A stretch of DNA of 18,735 nucleotides from Pseudomonadota bacterium (GCA_022360105.1 JAKSDL010000459.1:1-18735); one strand, 5' to 3'; shown: positions 1-8,441, counted from the stretch's first letter. Numbers and translations: made by a program. Notes: generated by a model from the sequence alone, not told the origin.

Positions 1-100
1 ATATGGATGTAAGACGTTTTATTGCACACGTTTTAGGGCTTGGCTTAAGCTTTGCCTGGCCGGCAAACACAAACTTTCAATGTGTTACCAGCTATCTAAT

Positions 101-229
101 GTCATTAACTTAAGGGGATTGTGATTGGTTGTCATCCTGAACGAAAGTGAAGGATCTGTCAGAGCCCCCGAGAGATTCTTCACTTTCATTCAGAATGACA
201 TCTTGACCAACTTTACTTAAGTTAATGAC
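101..229. repeat. MITE/REP-like hairpin element, copy 1
   Basis: The 129-bp element is bounded by a perfect 14-bp inverted repeat: GTCATTAACTTAAG at 101-114 and its reverse complement at 216-229. Inside lies a second, imperfect inverted repeat of about 28 bp per arm. Its left arm, from 130, begins TGTCATCCTGAACGAAAG, and its right arm ends CATTCAGAATGACA at 200. The arms pair with only a few mismatches around a central loop (roughly CAGAGCCCCCGAG). Sequences of the type TCATCCTGAACG...GAAGGATCT are a familiar dispersed intergenic repeat in many environmental bacterial genomes. A diverged relative occurs at 8129-8226. It has no coding capacity, so any mobility would have to be supplied in trans. 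Confidence 0.8.
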
Positions 230-238
230 AGTAACCGG

Positions 239-273
239 CTATCGGTTATCAGTGGACCGATAACGGATAACTG
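239..273. repeat. Inverted heptamer-like words
   Basis: CTATCGGTTATCAG (239-252) is followed after four bases by CCGATAACGGATAACTG (257-273). These are the same seven-base-spaced TTATCNG word in opposite orientations and can form an imperfect hairpin. It may be a short member of the heptamer-repeat class seen in front of yggS. Function unknown. Confidence 0.4.
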
Positions 274-426
274 AGCTCTATATCATGCAACTTCGTCGTT
301 ACATGACACGCACTGGAAAGCCGCTCAGTTTAAAGTCCCAAAAATGAATAGTGTTATTTTTGATGAGCCATCATAACAGGCCCGCACAATTTGGACAATT
401 ATGGAGATTTCTTGAGGGGAGAAGGC

Positions 427-444
427 TCCCGAATGATTTCGGGA
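427..444 (-). terminator. Possible terminator hairpin after gltD
   Basis: TCCCGAA (427-433), loop TGAT, TTCGGGA (438-444): a perfect 7-bp stem starting 16 bases beyond the gltD stop codon in the direction of gltBD transcription. No U-tract follows on the minus strand, so it is not a canonical intrinsic terminator. It could be a 3'-end stabilising hairpin. Confidence 0.45.
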
Positions 445-460
445 ACCTGCTTTGATGGTA

Positions 461-1891
461 TCAGGATAGGTGGGAATAGCCCTTGATAGCGGTATCTACA
501 GCTTTCGCCATCTCTCTGCCGCTGTTTATGGCTCGAACTACCAGGGATTGGCCGGTCGCCATGTCTCCCGCTGCAAAGATATTATCTTTTGAGGTTTTAT
601 AGTCAGTTGTCTTAACATTGCCTCTGGCATCCAGTTCAACACCAAAATCGTTCACCATGCCTTCATGAACAGGATGCAGAAAACCCATGGAGAGCAGCAC
701 CAGATCTGCTTTTAATTCAAACTCAGATCCCGGAACTTCTTTCATGTCCCTTCGTCCCGATTCATCAGGCTCGGACCATTCGACCCGAACACACTTGATT
801 TTTTCCACTTTGCCTTCACCCACAAACTCCTTGCTCATCACAGCAAAGTCCCTGTCGCAACCTTCTTCCTGGGAAGATGACGTACGCATGATTTGAGGCC
901 ATTGCGGCCAGGGGTTATCGGCAGGTCTCTCTGCCGGAAATTCCTGAAGAATCTCTATCTGGGTAACCGAATTTGCTCCCTGGCGAATGGATGTCCCGAC
1001 ACAGTCAGAGCCGGTATCTCCACCACCGATGACGACAACATTCTTACCTTTGGCAGAAATTTCCTCTCCCCGAATGTCTCGGTTTTGATGTCTTCTATTC
1101 TGCTGAAACAGAAAATCCAGCGCAAAATGGATACCGGGCAGATCCCGACCGGCAATGGGCAGATCCCTCGGTTTTTCAGCGCCGCCTGTCAGGCAGACAT
1201 AATCAAAATTATTGAGTATATCATCGACAGCAAGGTCTTTACCGACATGGCTGTTGACCTTGAATTTGATTCCCTCTTCTTCCAGCAGTCTGATACGTCG
1301 TTCAACAATGCCTTTGTCCAGCTTGAAATCCGGAATGCCCAGGGTCAGTAATCCGCCAACAACTTCGTTCTTTTCAAATACGGTGACGTCGTGACCTGCC
1401 AGGTTTAACTGTTGAGCAGATGCCAAACCTGCAGGTCCGGAGCCGATAATGGCAATCTTAACACCCGTAGCCGGAGCCGGATTGTTGGGTCTTACCCACC
1501 CTTCTTCAAATGCCTTTTCGATAATAGCCTTTTCCAGCATTTTAATGGCAACAGGATCTTCCACCAGGCCTGAACAACATGACGCTTCGCAAGGAGCCGG
1601 ACACACTCGTCCCGTAAACTCAGGAAAGTTGTTCGTTGCCTGCAAGGCACCATATGCCGCGCGCCACTGACCCTGGTAGATATATTCGTTGAACTCGGGA
1701 ATCAAGTTTGCAACCGGGCATCCCCAGTTGCAAAAGGGAATTCCGCAATCCATGCAACGGGCAGCCTGGGTTTTGAGTTTGCGCGAGCTGGGCAGGGTTT
1801 CAAATTCTAAAAAATGCTTTTTTCTTTCTTCCACGGGCTGCTTTGTCGGCTCTTCCCGCAGGTAATCCAAAAATCCAGTTGATTTTCCCAT
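461..1891 (-). CDS. gltD: Glutamate synthase small (beta) subunit GltD
   Basis: This is the electron-input subunit of glutamate synthase. It oxidises NAD(P)H on FAD and passes electrons through Fe-S clusters to the large subunit, which makes glutamate from glutamine and 2-oxoglutarate in the cytoplasm. The 476 residues match the usual family length. The N-terminal cluster-binding cysteines are C46, C49, C54 and C58 (CxxCx4Cx3C), with a second group at C97, C101, C105 and C106. A dinucleotide-binding motif GSGPAG (150-155) marks the FAD domain. A second, VIGGGDTGSD, marks the NAD(P)H domain. Near the C-terminus, IFAAGDMATGQSLVV is the conserved flavin-binding segment. The ATG follows a GGGA-containing leader. 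It lies 70 bases downstream of gltB on the same strand, so the two are almost certainly one gltBD operon. All key residues look intact. Confidence 0.97.
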   Translation of the reverse strand: MGKSTGFLDYLREEPTKQPVEERKKHFLEFETLPSSRKLKTQAARCMDCGIPFCNWGCPVANLIPEFNEYIYQGQWRAAYGALQATNNFPEFTGRVCPAPCEASCCSGLVEDPVAIKMLEKAIIEKAFEEGWVRPNNPAPATGVKIAIIGSGPAGLASAQQLNLAGHDVTVFEKNEVVGGLLTLGIPDFKLDKGIVERRIRLLEEEGIKFKVNSHVGKDLAVDDILNNFDYVCLTGGAEKPRDLPIAGRDLPGIHFALDFLFQQNRRHQNRDIRGEEISAKGKNVVVIGGGDTGSDCVGTSIRQGANSVTQIEILQEFPAERPADNPWPQWPQIMRTSSSQEEGCDRDFAVMSKEFVGEGKVEKIKCVRVEWSEPDESGRRDMKEVPGSEFELKADLVLLSMGFLHPVHEGMVNDFGVELDARGNVKTTDYKTSKDNIFAAGDMATGQSLVVRAINSGREMAKAVDTAIKGYSHLS

Positions 1892-1961
1892 AATATTTCC
1901 CAGAATGAATAGTGATAGTTCTTTGGTAATGATATCGAATTCGTCTCAAATTGAAGGTTTT

Positions 1962-4900
1962 TTATTCCGGCATAAACCGTTTTGCCAGAATACGGCGATA
2001 CTCGATAGGCATTACCATCACAAAGTCTTTCACCACTGTTTTCCAGTTCTTCAACAATGATTTTGCCTTGCGGCTGTTCGTATATTTGTAGTGGCTTTCA
2101 ACCAACGCATAAAGCTGCCTGGCCTGATCCTCAATAGCGACCTGCTCCAGGTCGACCATTTCGAGATTACACCTGCGTTTAAAGTTCTTATGCCTGTCAT
2201 ATACGAACGCAATTCCTCCACTCATTCCAGCAGCAAAGTTGTTTCCGGTTTCTCCGAGTATGACGACGATACCGCCTGTCATATATTCACAACCGTGATC
2301 TCCGACACCTTCAACAACTGCTGTGGCGCCACTGTTCCGAATCGCGAAGCGTTCCCCGGCCAACCCGGCAAAATAAGCTTCACCTGAAGTAGCCCCGTAC
2401 AACACCACGTTACCAACAATCATGTTGGTGGATGCGTTCCATTTGGCCTCCTTTGGCGGGGCGATAACGAGTTTTCCACCTGAAAGTCCTTTACCTGTAT
2501 AATCATTCGCGTCGCCGGAAAGGTTCAGAGTCAATCCTTTTGGTGCAAAAGCGCCAAAACTTTGACCTGCTGTTCCATGGAAGTTGATTTTTACGGTATC
2601 TTCCGGCAGCCCTTCCTCGCCATATTTTCTTGAAATCTCACTTCCCAACATGGTACCGGTGGTACGGTTCCTGTTGCGAATGACCTGGGAGAATTCAACC
2701 TGTTTACCTTCTTCCAGGGCTGATTGAGACCGAATAATCAACTCCTGATCGAGCACATTATCTATATTATGCTGTGCTTTAGTGATGTTGTGGAAAACAT
2801 TTTCCCTTGAGCCCGGCTTGGCGAGAACTCTGGAGAAATCCAACCCCTTTGCTTTCCAGTGTTCAACACCTTCTTTCGGTTTTAAATATTGAACCTGGCC
2901 GATCATTTCTTCCATCTTTTTGAATCCCATCTCAGCCATAATTTCCCTGACTTCGGTGGCCAGAAAGGTGAAGAAATTGACCAGAAAATCAGCTTTCCCG
3001 TAAAACCGTTTTCTCAGGTCCGGATCTTGAGTAGCAACACCAACAGGACAGGTATTAACATGACACTTTCTCATCATGATACAACCCATTACGATCAGGC
3101 AGGAGGTGGCAAAGCCGAACTCATCGGCACCCAGCATGGCGCCAATCACTATATCCCGGCCGGTTTTTAACTGACCATCAACCTGAACCCTGATTTGACC
3201 CCGCAAACAATTCGCCACCAAGGCCTGTTGGGTTTCAGCCAGTCCGATCTCCCAGGGACCGCCCGCATGCTTGATGGATGAAGCGGGTGAAGCCCCTGTT
3301 CCTCCATCATGACCCGAGATAGTCACGCTATCCGCTCTTGCCTTGCTGACACCTGCAGCTACTACACCAACCCCGGTTTGGGCAACCAGTTTGACATTGA
3401 CATCGCCTCTCGGGTTGGCATTTTTCAAATCAAAAATCAGCTGGGCGATATCTTCAATAGAATAGATATCGTGGTGTGGAGGTGGCGAAATTAAGGTTAC
3501 TCCCGGTGTCGTATGTCTGATTTTGGCAATATAATCAGTCACCTTAAAACCTGGTAGCTGGCCTCCCTCGCCAGGCTTGGCGCCCTGGGCGATCTTGATT
3601 TGCATTTCATCGCTGTTCACCAGGTAGTTGCTGGTAACGCCAAAACGACCGGATGCTACCTGCTTGATGGCACTTCGTCGGAGATTTCCGTCTTCATCAG
3701 GATTGAATCGATCAGGATCTTCTCCACCTTCTCCGGAGTTACTCCTGGCTCCGATTCGGTTCATGGCGATACCCAGAGTTTCATGAGCTTCCCTGGAAAT
3801 AGATCCGATAGACATAGCTCCGGAAACAAAGCGTTTGAATATGGATTCAACCGGTTCCACCTCTTCGATGGAGATAGCAGTTCTACCTTCTGTGTTAAAA
3901 TCCAGCAGACCCCTTAGGGTGTGACATTTTTCATCCAGCTCGTTCACGGTCTTGGAAAAATCCTTAAATGTCTTATAGTCATTGTTTCTGGTTGCCAGCT
4001 GCAGCTTGGAGATTGTATCCGGATTGTAAGCATGATACTCTCCCTGGCTTCTCCAGGCGTAATTTCCTGTGGTTAAGAGCTTGTGAAAACCCCTGCCCTC
4101 GTAGGCGTATGCCCTGAGGTGACGCATTTTAATCTCTTCTTCGATCTCTTCAAGGCCGATTCCTTCAATCACCGATTGAGTTCCGGTGAAATACTTGTCA
4201 ATTAACTTGGAGTTCAACCCGATCGCCTCAAAAATCTGGGCTCCCTGGTAACTGCTGAGGGTTGAAATACCCATTTTTGAAAAGACCTTTTTTAGTCCTT
4301 TGTTGACAGCCTGAATATAGCGGGGGAAGGCTTCCAAAGAAATAATAGGGAGCTCTTCACTGATCGCCATCTGCCTGATCGATTCAAATGCAAGGTACGG
4401 GTTGATCGCCCCGGCTCCAAATCCAATCAGCAGGGCAAAATGATGGACTTCCCGACATTCGCCGCTTTCCACAATGATTCCGATTTTACCGCGTTTATGC
4501 TGTCGAATCAGATAATGATGAACCGCCGCTACTGCCAGCAAGGCGGGAATGGGTGCAATATCCTTATTCACGCAGCGGTCACTGAGAACAATCACCCTGT
4601 GTCCCTGATCAACGGCATCTTCTGTTTCTGCGCACAGGTCATCCAAGGCTTGTTCCAGGGATTTTTCCTGGAATTTGAATCCGATATCAATAGTACTGGA
4701 ACGGAAAGCAGAAATTTCGCAATGTCGAAGCTGTTCCAGTTCCGAGTTGCTTAAAATCGGATGTTGAATCTCCAGCATCCTGCACAAACCGGGAGTTTCA
4801 TCCAGAATGTTAAAACTACCCCCGATGCTGGAGCGAATCGACATCACCAGTTCTTCACGTATGGAATCGATCGCCGGATTAGTGACCTGGGCAAAGTTTT

Positions 4901-6476
4901 GCTTGAAATAGTTGTAGAGCAACTTTGTCTGGCCGGATAATACGGCCAGGGGTTCGTCATTACCCATGGAGCTTGTGGGTTCCTTGGAATCCACCGCCAT
5001 CGGTTTTACAATCCTGTATAACTCCTCATAGGTGTAGCCAAACACCCTTTGAAACAGCCTTAATTTATAATAGTCCGGCTGGGTATACGTTGGTGGAGCA
5101 GGTAAATCATCCAGTTTAATGACATTTTCCTTAATCCAGTTTGAGTAAGGCTTACGCTTGGCAATGCGTTCCTTGACTTCGTCGTTGTGATAAACCATAC
5201 CTTCATCCGTATCCACAATGACGATTTTACCGGGACCAAGTCGTCCTTTCTGCCTGACATTTTCCGGAGGTACATCAATCACCCCAACCTCTGATGCCAT
5301 AATGAAATTGCCGTCCATGGTTTCCACAAAACGAACCGGCCTCAAACCATTACGATCCAAACCACCCCCGATTTTGGTTCCGTCAGTGAACATCATGGCT
5401 GCAGGTCCATCCCAGGGTTCAACCAAGGCGGAATGGTAAGCGTAAAAACCTTGCAGGTCCGGGTTCATGTTTTTCTGGTTTTCCCAGGCTTCGGGAACCA
5501 TCATCATAAATGCGTGTTCCAGGCTTCTTCCAGCCGATACCAGCAACTCAAAAAAGTTATCAAACGTCGCCGAATCACTCTGGTCCGGAACGATGATCGG
5601 TAGCAGTTTCTTTATGTCTTCTCCGAAGAAATCCGATTCAAAGATAGCCTCTCGTGAACGGGTCCAGTTGATGTTTCCCCTCACCGTATTAATTTCGCCA
5701 TTGTGAGCCAGGTATCGGAAAGGTTGTGCCAGTCCCCAGGTGGGATAAGTATTGGTCGAATATCTCTGGTGTACCAGGGCTATGGCGCTTTCCAGCTTTT
5801 CGTTGAGTAAATCAAGGTAATACTGTTCCAGTTGGTTAGCCAGGAACATTCCCTTGTATATCATGGTAGCGGCGGAAAGACTGCAGACATAAAAATTCTG
5901 TTTGTCTTTGATGCTGGAGTTTTCGATCGCTTTTTCGATCTGTCTGCGAATAACGTAAAGCCGTCTTTCAAAGGCATCAACATAGTAGGTCATTCGCTTG
6001 ATAAAGACCTGGTAAACTGCCGGTTCCAAATCAAGCATAAATTCGGAAAGACAGGAATTGTCTACGGGAACGCGCCGCCAACCCAGAACTTCCTGGCGTT
6101 CATTTTCGATTATCGCGTTAAATATTTTTTGACATTGTTCGATGGCCTCCGGATCGGTTGGCATAAATATCATACCTACACCGTATTCCCCCTCGTCGGG
6201 CAGATCAAAATCCATCTCAGCGGTAGCTTCTAATAAGAACTCGTGAGGCATTTGAATTAAAATCCCGGCTCCGTCGCCGGCCTTCGGGTCAGACCCGGTT
6301 GCCCCGCGATGTTCCAGGTTTTTAAGAATGGAGATTCCATCTTCAATGATCTTATGGGATTTTTCTCCGTAAATGTTGGTAATCGATCCAACACCACAGG
6401 AATCTTTGTCCATTGAATGATGATACAGGCCAACACCTTTCGGTAGCCCGTACTTTGTATATCGTAGTTCAGTCAT
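1962..6476 (-). CDS. gltB: Glutamate synthase large (alpha) subunit GltB
   Basis: The large subunit hydrolyses glutamine and channels the ammonia to 2-oxoglutarate, giving two glutamates per cycle. Together with glutamine synthetase this is the main high-affinity ammonium assimilation route. The 1504 residues match the family length. The class II (Ntn) glutaminase domain begins at C27 in KDSCGVGS; in this family a short propeptide is removed to expose that cysteine, so residues 1-26 are the likely propeptide. The FMN-binding synthase domain contains the [3Fe-4S] motif CX5CX4C at C1132, C1138 and C1143, in CIMMRKCHVNTCPVG. The C-terminal part is a glycine-rich GXGXG beta-helix (GVGDHGCEYMTGG and repeats). 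The ATG has no obvious Shine-Dalgarno. The gene diverges from scpA across a 773-base gap and leads gltD. No frameshift or missing residue is seen. Confidence 0.98.
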   Translation of the reverse strand: MTELRYTKYGLPKGVGLYHHSMDKDSCGVGSITNIYGEKSHKIIEDGISILKNLEHRGATGSDPKAGDGAGILIQMPHEFLLEATAEMDFDLPDEGEYGVGMIFMPTDPEAIEQCQKIFNAIIENERQEVLGWRRVPVDNSCLSEFMLDLEPAVYQVFIKRMTYYVDAFERRLYVIRRQIEKAIENSSIKDKQNFYVCSLSAATMIYKGMFLANQLEQYYLDLLNEKLESAIALVHQRYSTNTYPTWGLAQPFRYLAHNGEINTVRGNINWTRSREAIFESDFFGEDIKKLLPIIVPDQSDSATFDNFFELLVSAGRSLEHAFMMMVPEAWENQKNMNPDLQGFYAYHSALVEPWDGPAAMMFTDGTKIGGGLDRNGLRPVRFVETMDGNFIMASEVGVIDVPPENVRQKGRLGPGKIVIVDTDEGMVYHNDEVKERIAKRKPYSNWIKENVIKLDDLPAPPTYTQPDYYKLRLFQRVFGYTYEELYRIVKPMAVDSKEPTSSMGNDEPLAVLSGQTKLLYNYFKQNFAQVTNPAIDSIREELVMSIRSSIGGSFNILDETPGLCRMLEIQHPILSNSELEQLRHCEISAFRSSTIDIGFKFQEKSLEQALDDLCAETEDAVDQGHRVIVLSDRCVNKDIAPIPALLAVAAVHHYLIRQHKRGKIGIIVESGECREVHHFALLIGFGAGAINPYLAFESIRQMAISEELPIISLEAFPRYIQAVNKGLKKVFSKMGISTLSSYQGAQIFEAIGLNSKLIDKYFTGTQSVIEGIGLEEIEEEIKMRHLRAYAYEGRGFHKLLTTGNYAWRSQGEYHAYNPDTISKLQLATRNNDYKTFKDFSKTVNELDEKCHTLRGLLDFNTEGRTAISIEEVEPVESIFKRFVSGAMSIGSISREAHETLGIAMNRIGARSNSGEGGEDPDRFNPDEDGNLRRSAIKQVASGRFGVTSNYLVNSDEMQIKIAQGAKPGEGGQLPGFKVTDYIAKIRHTTPGVTLISPPPHHDIYSIEDIAQLIFDLKNANPRGDVNVKLVAQTGVGVVAAGVSKARADSVTISGHDGGTGASPASSIKHAGGPWEIGLAETQQALVANCLRGQIRVQVDGQLKTGRDIVIGAMLGADEFGFATSCLIVMGCIMMRKCHVNTCPVGVATQDPDLRKRFYGKADFLVNFFTFLATEVREIMAEMGFKKMEEMIGQVQYLKPKEGVEHWKAKGLDFSRVLAKPGSRENVFHNITKAQHNIDNVLDQELIIRSQSALEEGKQVEFSQVIRNRNRTTGTMLGSEISRKYGEEGLPEDTVKINFHGTAGQSFGAFAPKGLTLNLSGDANDYTGKGLSGGKLVIAPPKEAKWNASTNMIVGNVVLYGATSGEAYFAGLAGERFAIRNSGATAVVEGVGDHGCEYMTGGIVVILGETGNNFAAGMSGGIAFVYDRHKNFKRRCNLEMVDLEQVAIEDQARQLYALVESHYKYTNSRKAKSLLKNWKTVVKDFVMVMPIEYRRILAKRFMPE

Positions 6477-6551
6477 AGTAAGGTTTCGCTAAAATTACGA
6501 TCACTGCTGTAGAGATACGAATACCGCTATCTTGCAGATTGCTGATTAAAA

Positions 6552-6728
6552 TTGAGATGTGTTATTGCAGGCAACGGAAAGGGTCTATTCAACCATTACC
6601 ATGGCCGAAATGAGACGCACTTCGATTGGTTACATGCTGCATACAAAAAATCAGTCGAAATTGACTGTGAAATTCGTAGCTTTATGATTGCTTACGATAA
6701 GCTGATGAGATGGTTCGGGGTGCCTTGA
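6552..6728 (+). CDS. Possible small ORF or gene remnant, unknown
   Basis: A TTG-initiated frame of 58 codons ends in TGA at 6726-6728. It is rich in aromatic and charged residues in a protein-like way, for example NHYHGRNETHFDWLHAAYKK and SFMIAYDKLMRWFGVP, and it reads more like real coding sequence than the surrounding frames. I do not recognise the family. There is no ATG near the start and no ribosome binding site, so it may be the 3' remnant of a lost gene rather than a functional one. It lies just upstream of gltB, on the opposite strand. Confidence 0.25.
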   Translation: MRCVIAGNGKGLFNHYHGRNETHFDWLHAAYKKSVEIDCEIRSFMIAYDKLMRWFGVP

Positions 6729-6854
6729 ATACTACACGGAATATTAGATTTGTGAGATCTTATATAGTATCAGTAGATTATCCCTGTCTTAGATAAACTT
6801 GCGACCCAGCACGACTTACCATACACGTTTGGGTTCAAAAAGTAAAATGGTACT

Positions 6855-6891
6855 ATTCGGGTTAAGAATTCGAATAATTCATAACCCGAAT
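6855..6891. repeat. Long palindrome between gltB and scpA
   Basis: The left arm ATTCGGGTTAAGAATT (6855-6870), a 5-base loop CGAAT, and the right arm AATTCATAACCCGAAT (6876-6891) pair over 16 positions with a single A-A mismatch. On the plus strand it is followed by AAAAAA, and there is no T-run after it in either direction, so it is not a standard terminator. Its place in a divergent promoter region allows an operator or a structured leader, or it may be a solitary REP-type repeat. Confidence 0.65.
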
Positions 6892-7249
6892 AAAAAACCT
6901 GCGGATTTCGAAACAGCCAGCGGTTAGGCAAATAAATCAAATGAGCTGCCGGGAGTAATTTGCTAAAAATGATCAAAAAAAATAACAAATTGATTGATTT
7001 CCGTCGTGATTTTTAAAATTTGGAAATGATTTCGCAGAATCTGTCAAACCCTTGCGAGTGCGGCCATTAGAACCACCATTTTCCGGCTTTAATGCATGAT
7101 ATAGTATCCTTTTTTTAAAATTGAGAGCAAACTTTGCGATTTATGCAGGTTTTTCCTGCCACTGCCGATTTCAGACTTGTGGCATTCGCTTAAAACCGCT
7201 AACCTTTAACCATTCTGCAGCAAAGCGTTTAACCAGTTCGGCAAGGCTC

Positions 7250-8044
7250 ATGGATAGTGATAATCAGCAACTTGAAATTTTTGACCTCTTAAATATCAAC
7301 CTACCGGTTTTTGAAGGTCCGTTAGACCTGTTGCTGGATCTGATCCGCAAAAAGAAAATGGATATCCGTGATATTCCTCTCGCAGAAATCTGTGAACCCT
7401 ACCTGGAATACCTTGAACTGATGGAGGAATTCAATATGGATATTGCCATCGAATTCCTCGATATTGCCTCCACTCTCATCCTGATCAAATCCAAAACACT
7501 CCTGCCCAAGCTGGAAGAAGAACTTGAGGAGGAAGAGGAATTTGATACCGAAGAACAACTCAGGCAAAAACTCATCGAGTATCAAAAATTCAAGGAATTG
7601 GCAGAGGAACTCAATCAAAGGGAATTGCTGGGTAGAGATGTTTTTCCCAGGCCCGAAATAAGCGAGGAAGAAGAAGTCGGTGAGCTTTCTCTTGAAGATC
7701 TTTCAGTCTATGGTCTTCTCAAGGCATATCATCAAATTCTCCTGAAGCAGTCTTTCCAAAAACCCCACGAAATTACTAAAGATGAGTTTTCCATCGAAAG
7801 AAAAATCCTGGAACTGCTGAAGATATTTAAATCGGGGGATATGCAGGCTTTTATCAGCCTATGCCCCAGAAACCCGAGTCGCTCCGAAGTGGTGATAGCT
7901 TTCATGGCGATTTTGGAACTGGCAAAACTTTTGCTGTTGCAAATTCACCAGATGAGTGAATTCGGACCGCTCCACTGCAAACCCAGCCCAAACATCGGTG
8001 AATATATTCCGCGATACCGGGAACAGATCCCCAACGCCTCCTGA
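7250..8044 (+). CDS. scpA: Segregation and condensation protein ScpA
   Basis: ScpA is the kleisin subunit of the bacterial SMC-ScpAB condensin; it bridges the SMC heads and helps compact and segregate the chromosome. The N-terminal SMC-neck-binding helix carries the family signature FEGPLDLLLDLIRKKKMDIR from F21, followed by AEICEPYLEYLE. A strongly acidic linker (about residues 86-100) leads to a C-terminal winged-helix region containing SRSEVVIAFMAILELAKL. I chose the ATG at 7250 because AAGG lies just upstream (7243-7246), because it gives 264 residues (normal for ScpA), and because the upstream extension to a TTG at 7121 has no family character. scpB is not in the window. A gap of 465 bases with repeat elements separates scpA from yceD, so it may be transcribed separately. 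Confidence 0.93.
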   Translation: MDSDNQQLEIFDLLNINLPVFEGPLDLLLDLIRKKKMDIRDIPLAEICEPYLEYLELMEEFNMDIAIEFLDIASTLILIKSKTLLPKLEEELEEEEEFDTEEQLRQKLIEYQKFKELAEELNQRELLGRDVFPRPEISEEEEVGELSLEDLSVYGLLKAYHQILLKQSFQKPHEITKDEFSIERKILELLKIFKSGDMQAFISLCPRNPSRSEVVIAFMAILELAKLLLLQIHQMSEFGPLHCKPSPNIGEYIPRYREQIPNAS

Positions 8045-8128
8045 TACTTCATTTTTTAACCAAGAGTCCGATCTGCTTGCAGGACTTTAGATCCATTCTA
8101 ACCTGGCAAATTAAAATCACAGCAACTT

Positions 8129-8226
8129 GTCATCCTGGGAGAAGGCGAAGGATCTGCCAGAGCCTGCAAGAGATTCTTTTTTCAAAAATATTCGCACGGT
8201 TGCATTTGCTTCCGTTAGGAAATGAC
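8129..8226. repeat. MITE/REP-like hairpin element, diverged copy 2
   Basis: This copy begins GTCATCCTGGGAGAAGGCGA, then GGATCTGCCAGAGCC and GAGATTCTT, matching copy 1 (101-229) block by block. The right arm is disrupted: about 25 extra bases separate GAGATTCTT from a degenerate CATTTGCTTCCGTTAGG ending in AATGAC at 8226. The outer 14-bp terminal repeats of copy 1 are not present. It appears to be an older, decayed member of the same dispersed family. Confidence 0.7.
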
Positions 8227-8281
8227 GTTACCATTTTTAAAATTGATGTATCTGTTCAGCATAATTACATCTTGTCTGTTC

Positions 8282-8364
8282 TCACCCCGAAGGGCACGAA
8301 GCTTTATTAATCGAAATGACTTCAAATAAGTCTTTTCTCTGGGACCTCAGTGTCTTTGTGGTGA
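8282..8364. repeat. Inverted repeat of the CACCACAAAGACAC type
   Basis: The left arm starts TCACCCCGAAGGGCACGAAG (8282-8301) and the right arm is CTCAGTGTCTTTGTGGTGA (8346-8364). The reverse complement of the right arm resembles the left arm at about three quarters of positions, giving a hairpin with a roughly 45-base loop. Repeats of this form (ACCACAAAGACACGAAG ... GTGTCTTTGTGGT) are, from general knowledge, a common intergenic repeat in environmental bacterial genomes. It differs from the element at 8129. Confidence 0.6.
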
Positions 8365-8433
8365 ATGGTTACAAATTGATCAAGATTAATAAATACCGAT
8401 TTTTTCTCCTGGTAGGTAATCCCCCCGGTTCAC

Positions 8434-8441
8434 TATATTTG
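8434..8441 (+). promoter_or_regulatory. FCB-type -7 box upstream of yceD
   Basis: TATATTTG followed by CA is an exact match to the TAnnTTTG -7 consensus of Bacteroidota-type primary sigma factors. It lies 68 bases before the yceD ATG and just after a repeat-filled gap, which suits a promoter for yceD-rpmF-plsX. The -33 TTTG element is not clear at the right distance; the closest is CTGG at about 8409. This is inference from motif and position. Confidence 0.45.

Larger units (their letters stand above)
1..460. other. Non-coding region downstream of gltD
   Basis: I see no convincing gene in these 460 bases. They hold a MITE/REP-like inverted repeat (101-229), a small pair of inverted heptamer-like words (239-273) and a hairpin just beyond the gltD stop (427-444), each listed separately. 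Bases 1-100 and 275-420 show no open frame or structure that I can interpret. The first 100 bases could be the end of a neighbour's flank, but no protein motif is visible in them. Confidence 0.6.
6477..7249. other. Long divergent gltB-scpA intergenic region
   Basis: This 773-base region must carry the promoters of both gltBD (leftward) and scpA (rightward). It contains a 58-codon open frame of uncertain status (6552-6728), a strong near-perfect palindrome (6855-6891), and two copies of the 10-mer ATATAGTATC (6762-6771 and 7099-7108). I could not assign -35/-10 boxes with confidence. The scpA frame stays open back to a TTG at 7121, but that extension does not look like ScpA. Confidence 0.5.

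Noticed and set aside
2091..6233. Several open frames of 60-133 codons on the plus strand within gltB, and others within gltD.
   Set aside because: They lie wholly inside the strongly conserved gltB and gltD genes on the opposite strand, lack motifs and are antisense shadows.
6762..7108. Two copies of ATATAGTATC in the gltB-scpA gap.
   Set aside because: A 10-base AT-rich match can arise by chance, and no promoter spacing supports a role; listed only within the intergenic entry.
8077..8310. 77-codon open frame downstream of scpA.
   Set aside because: It runs through two dispersed non-coding repeats and has no protein-like pattern.
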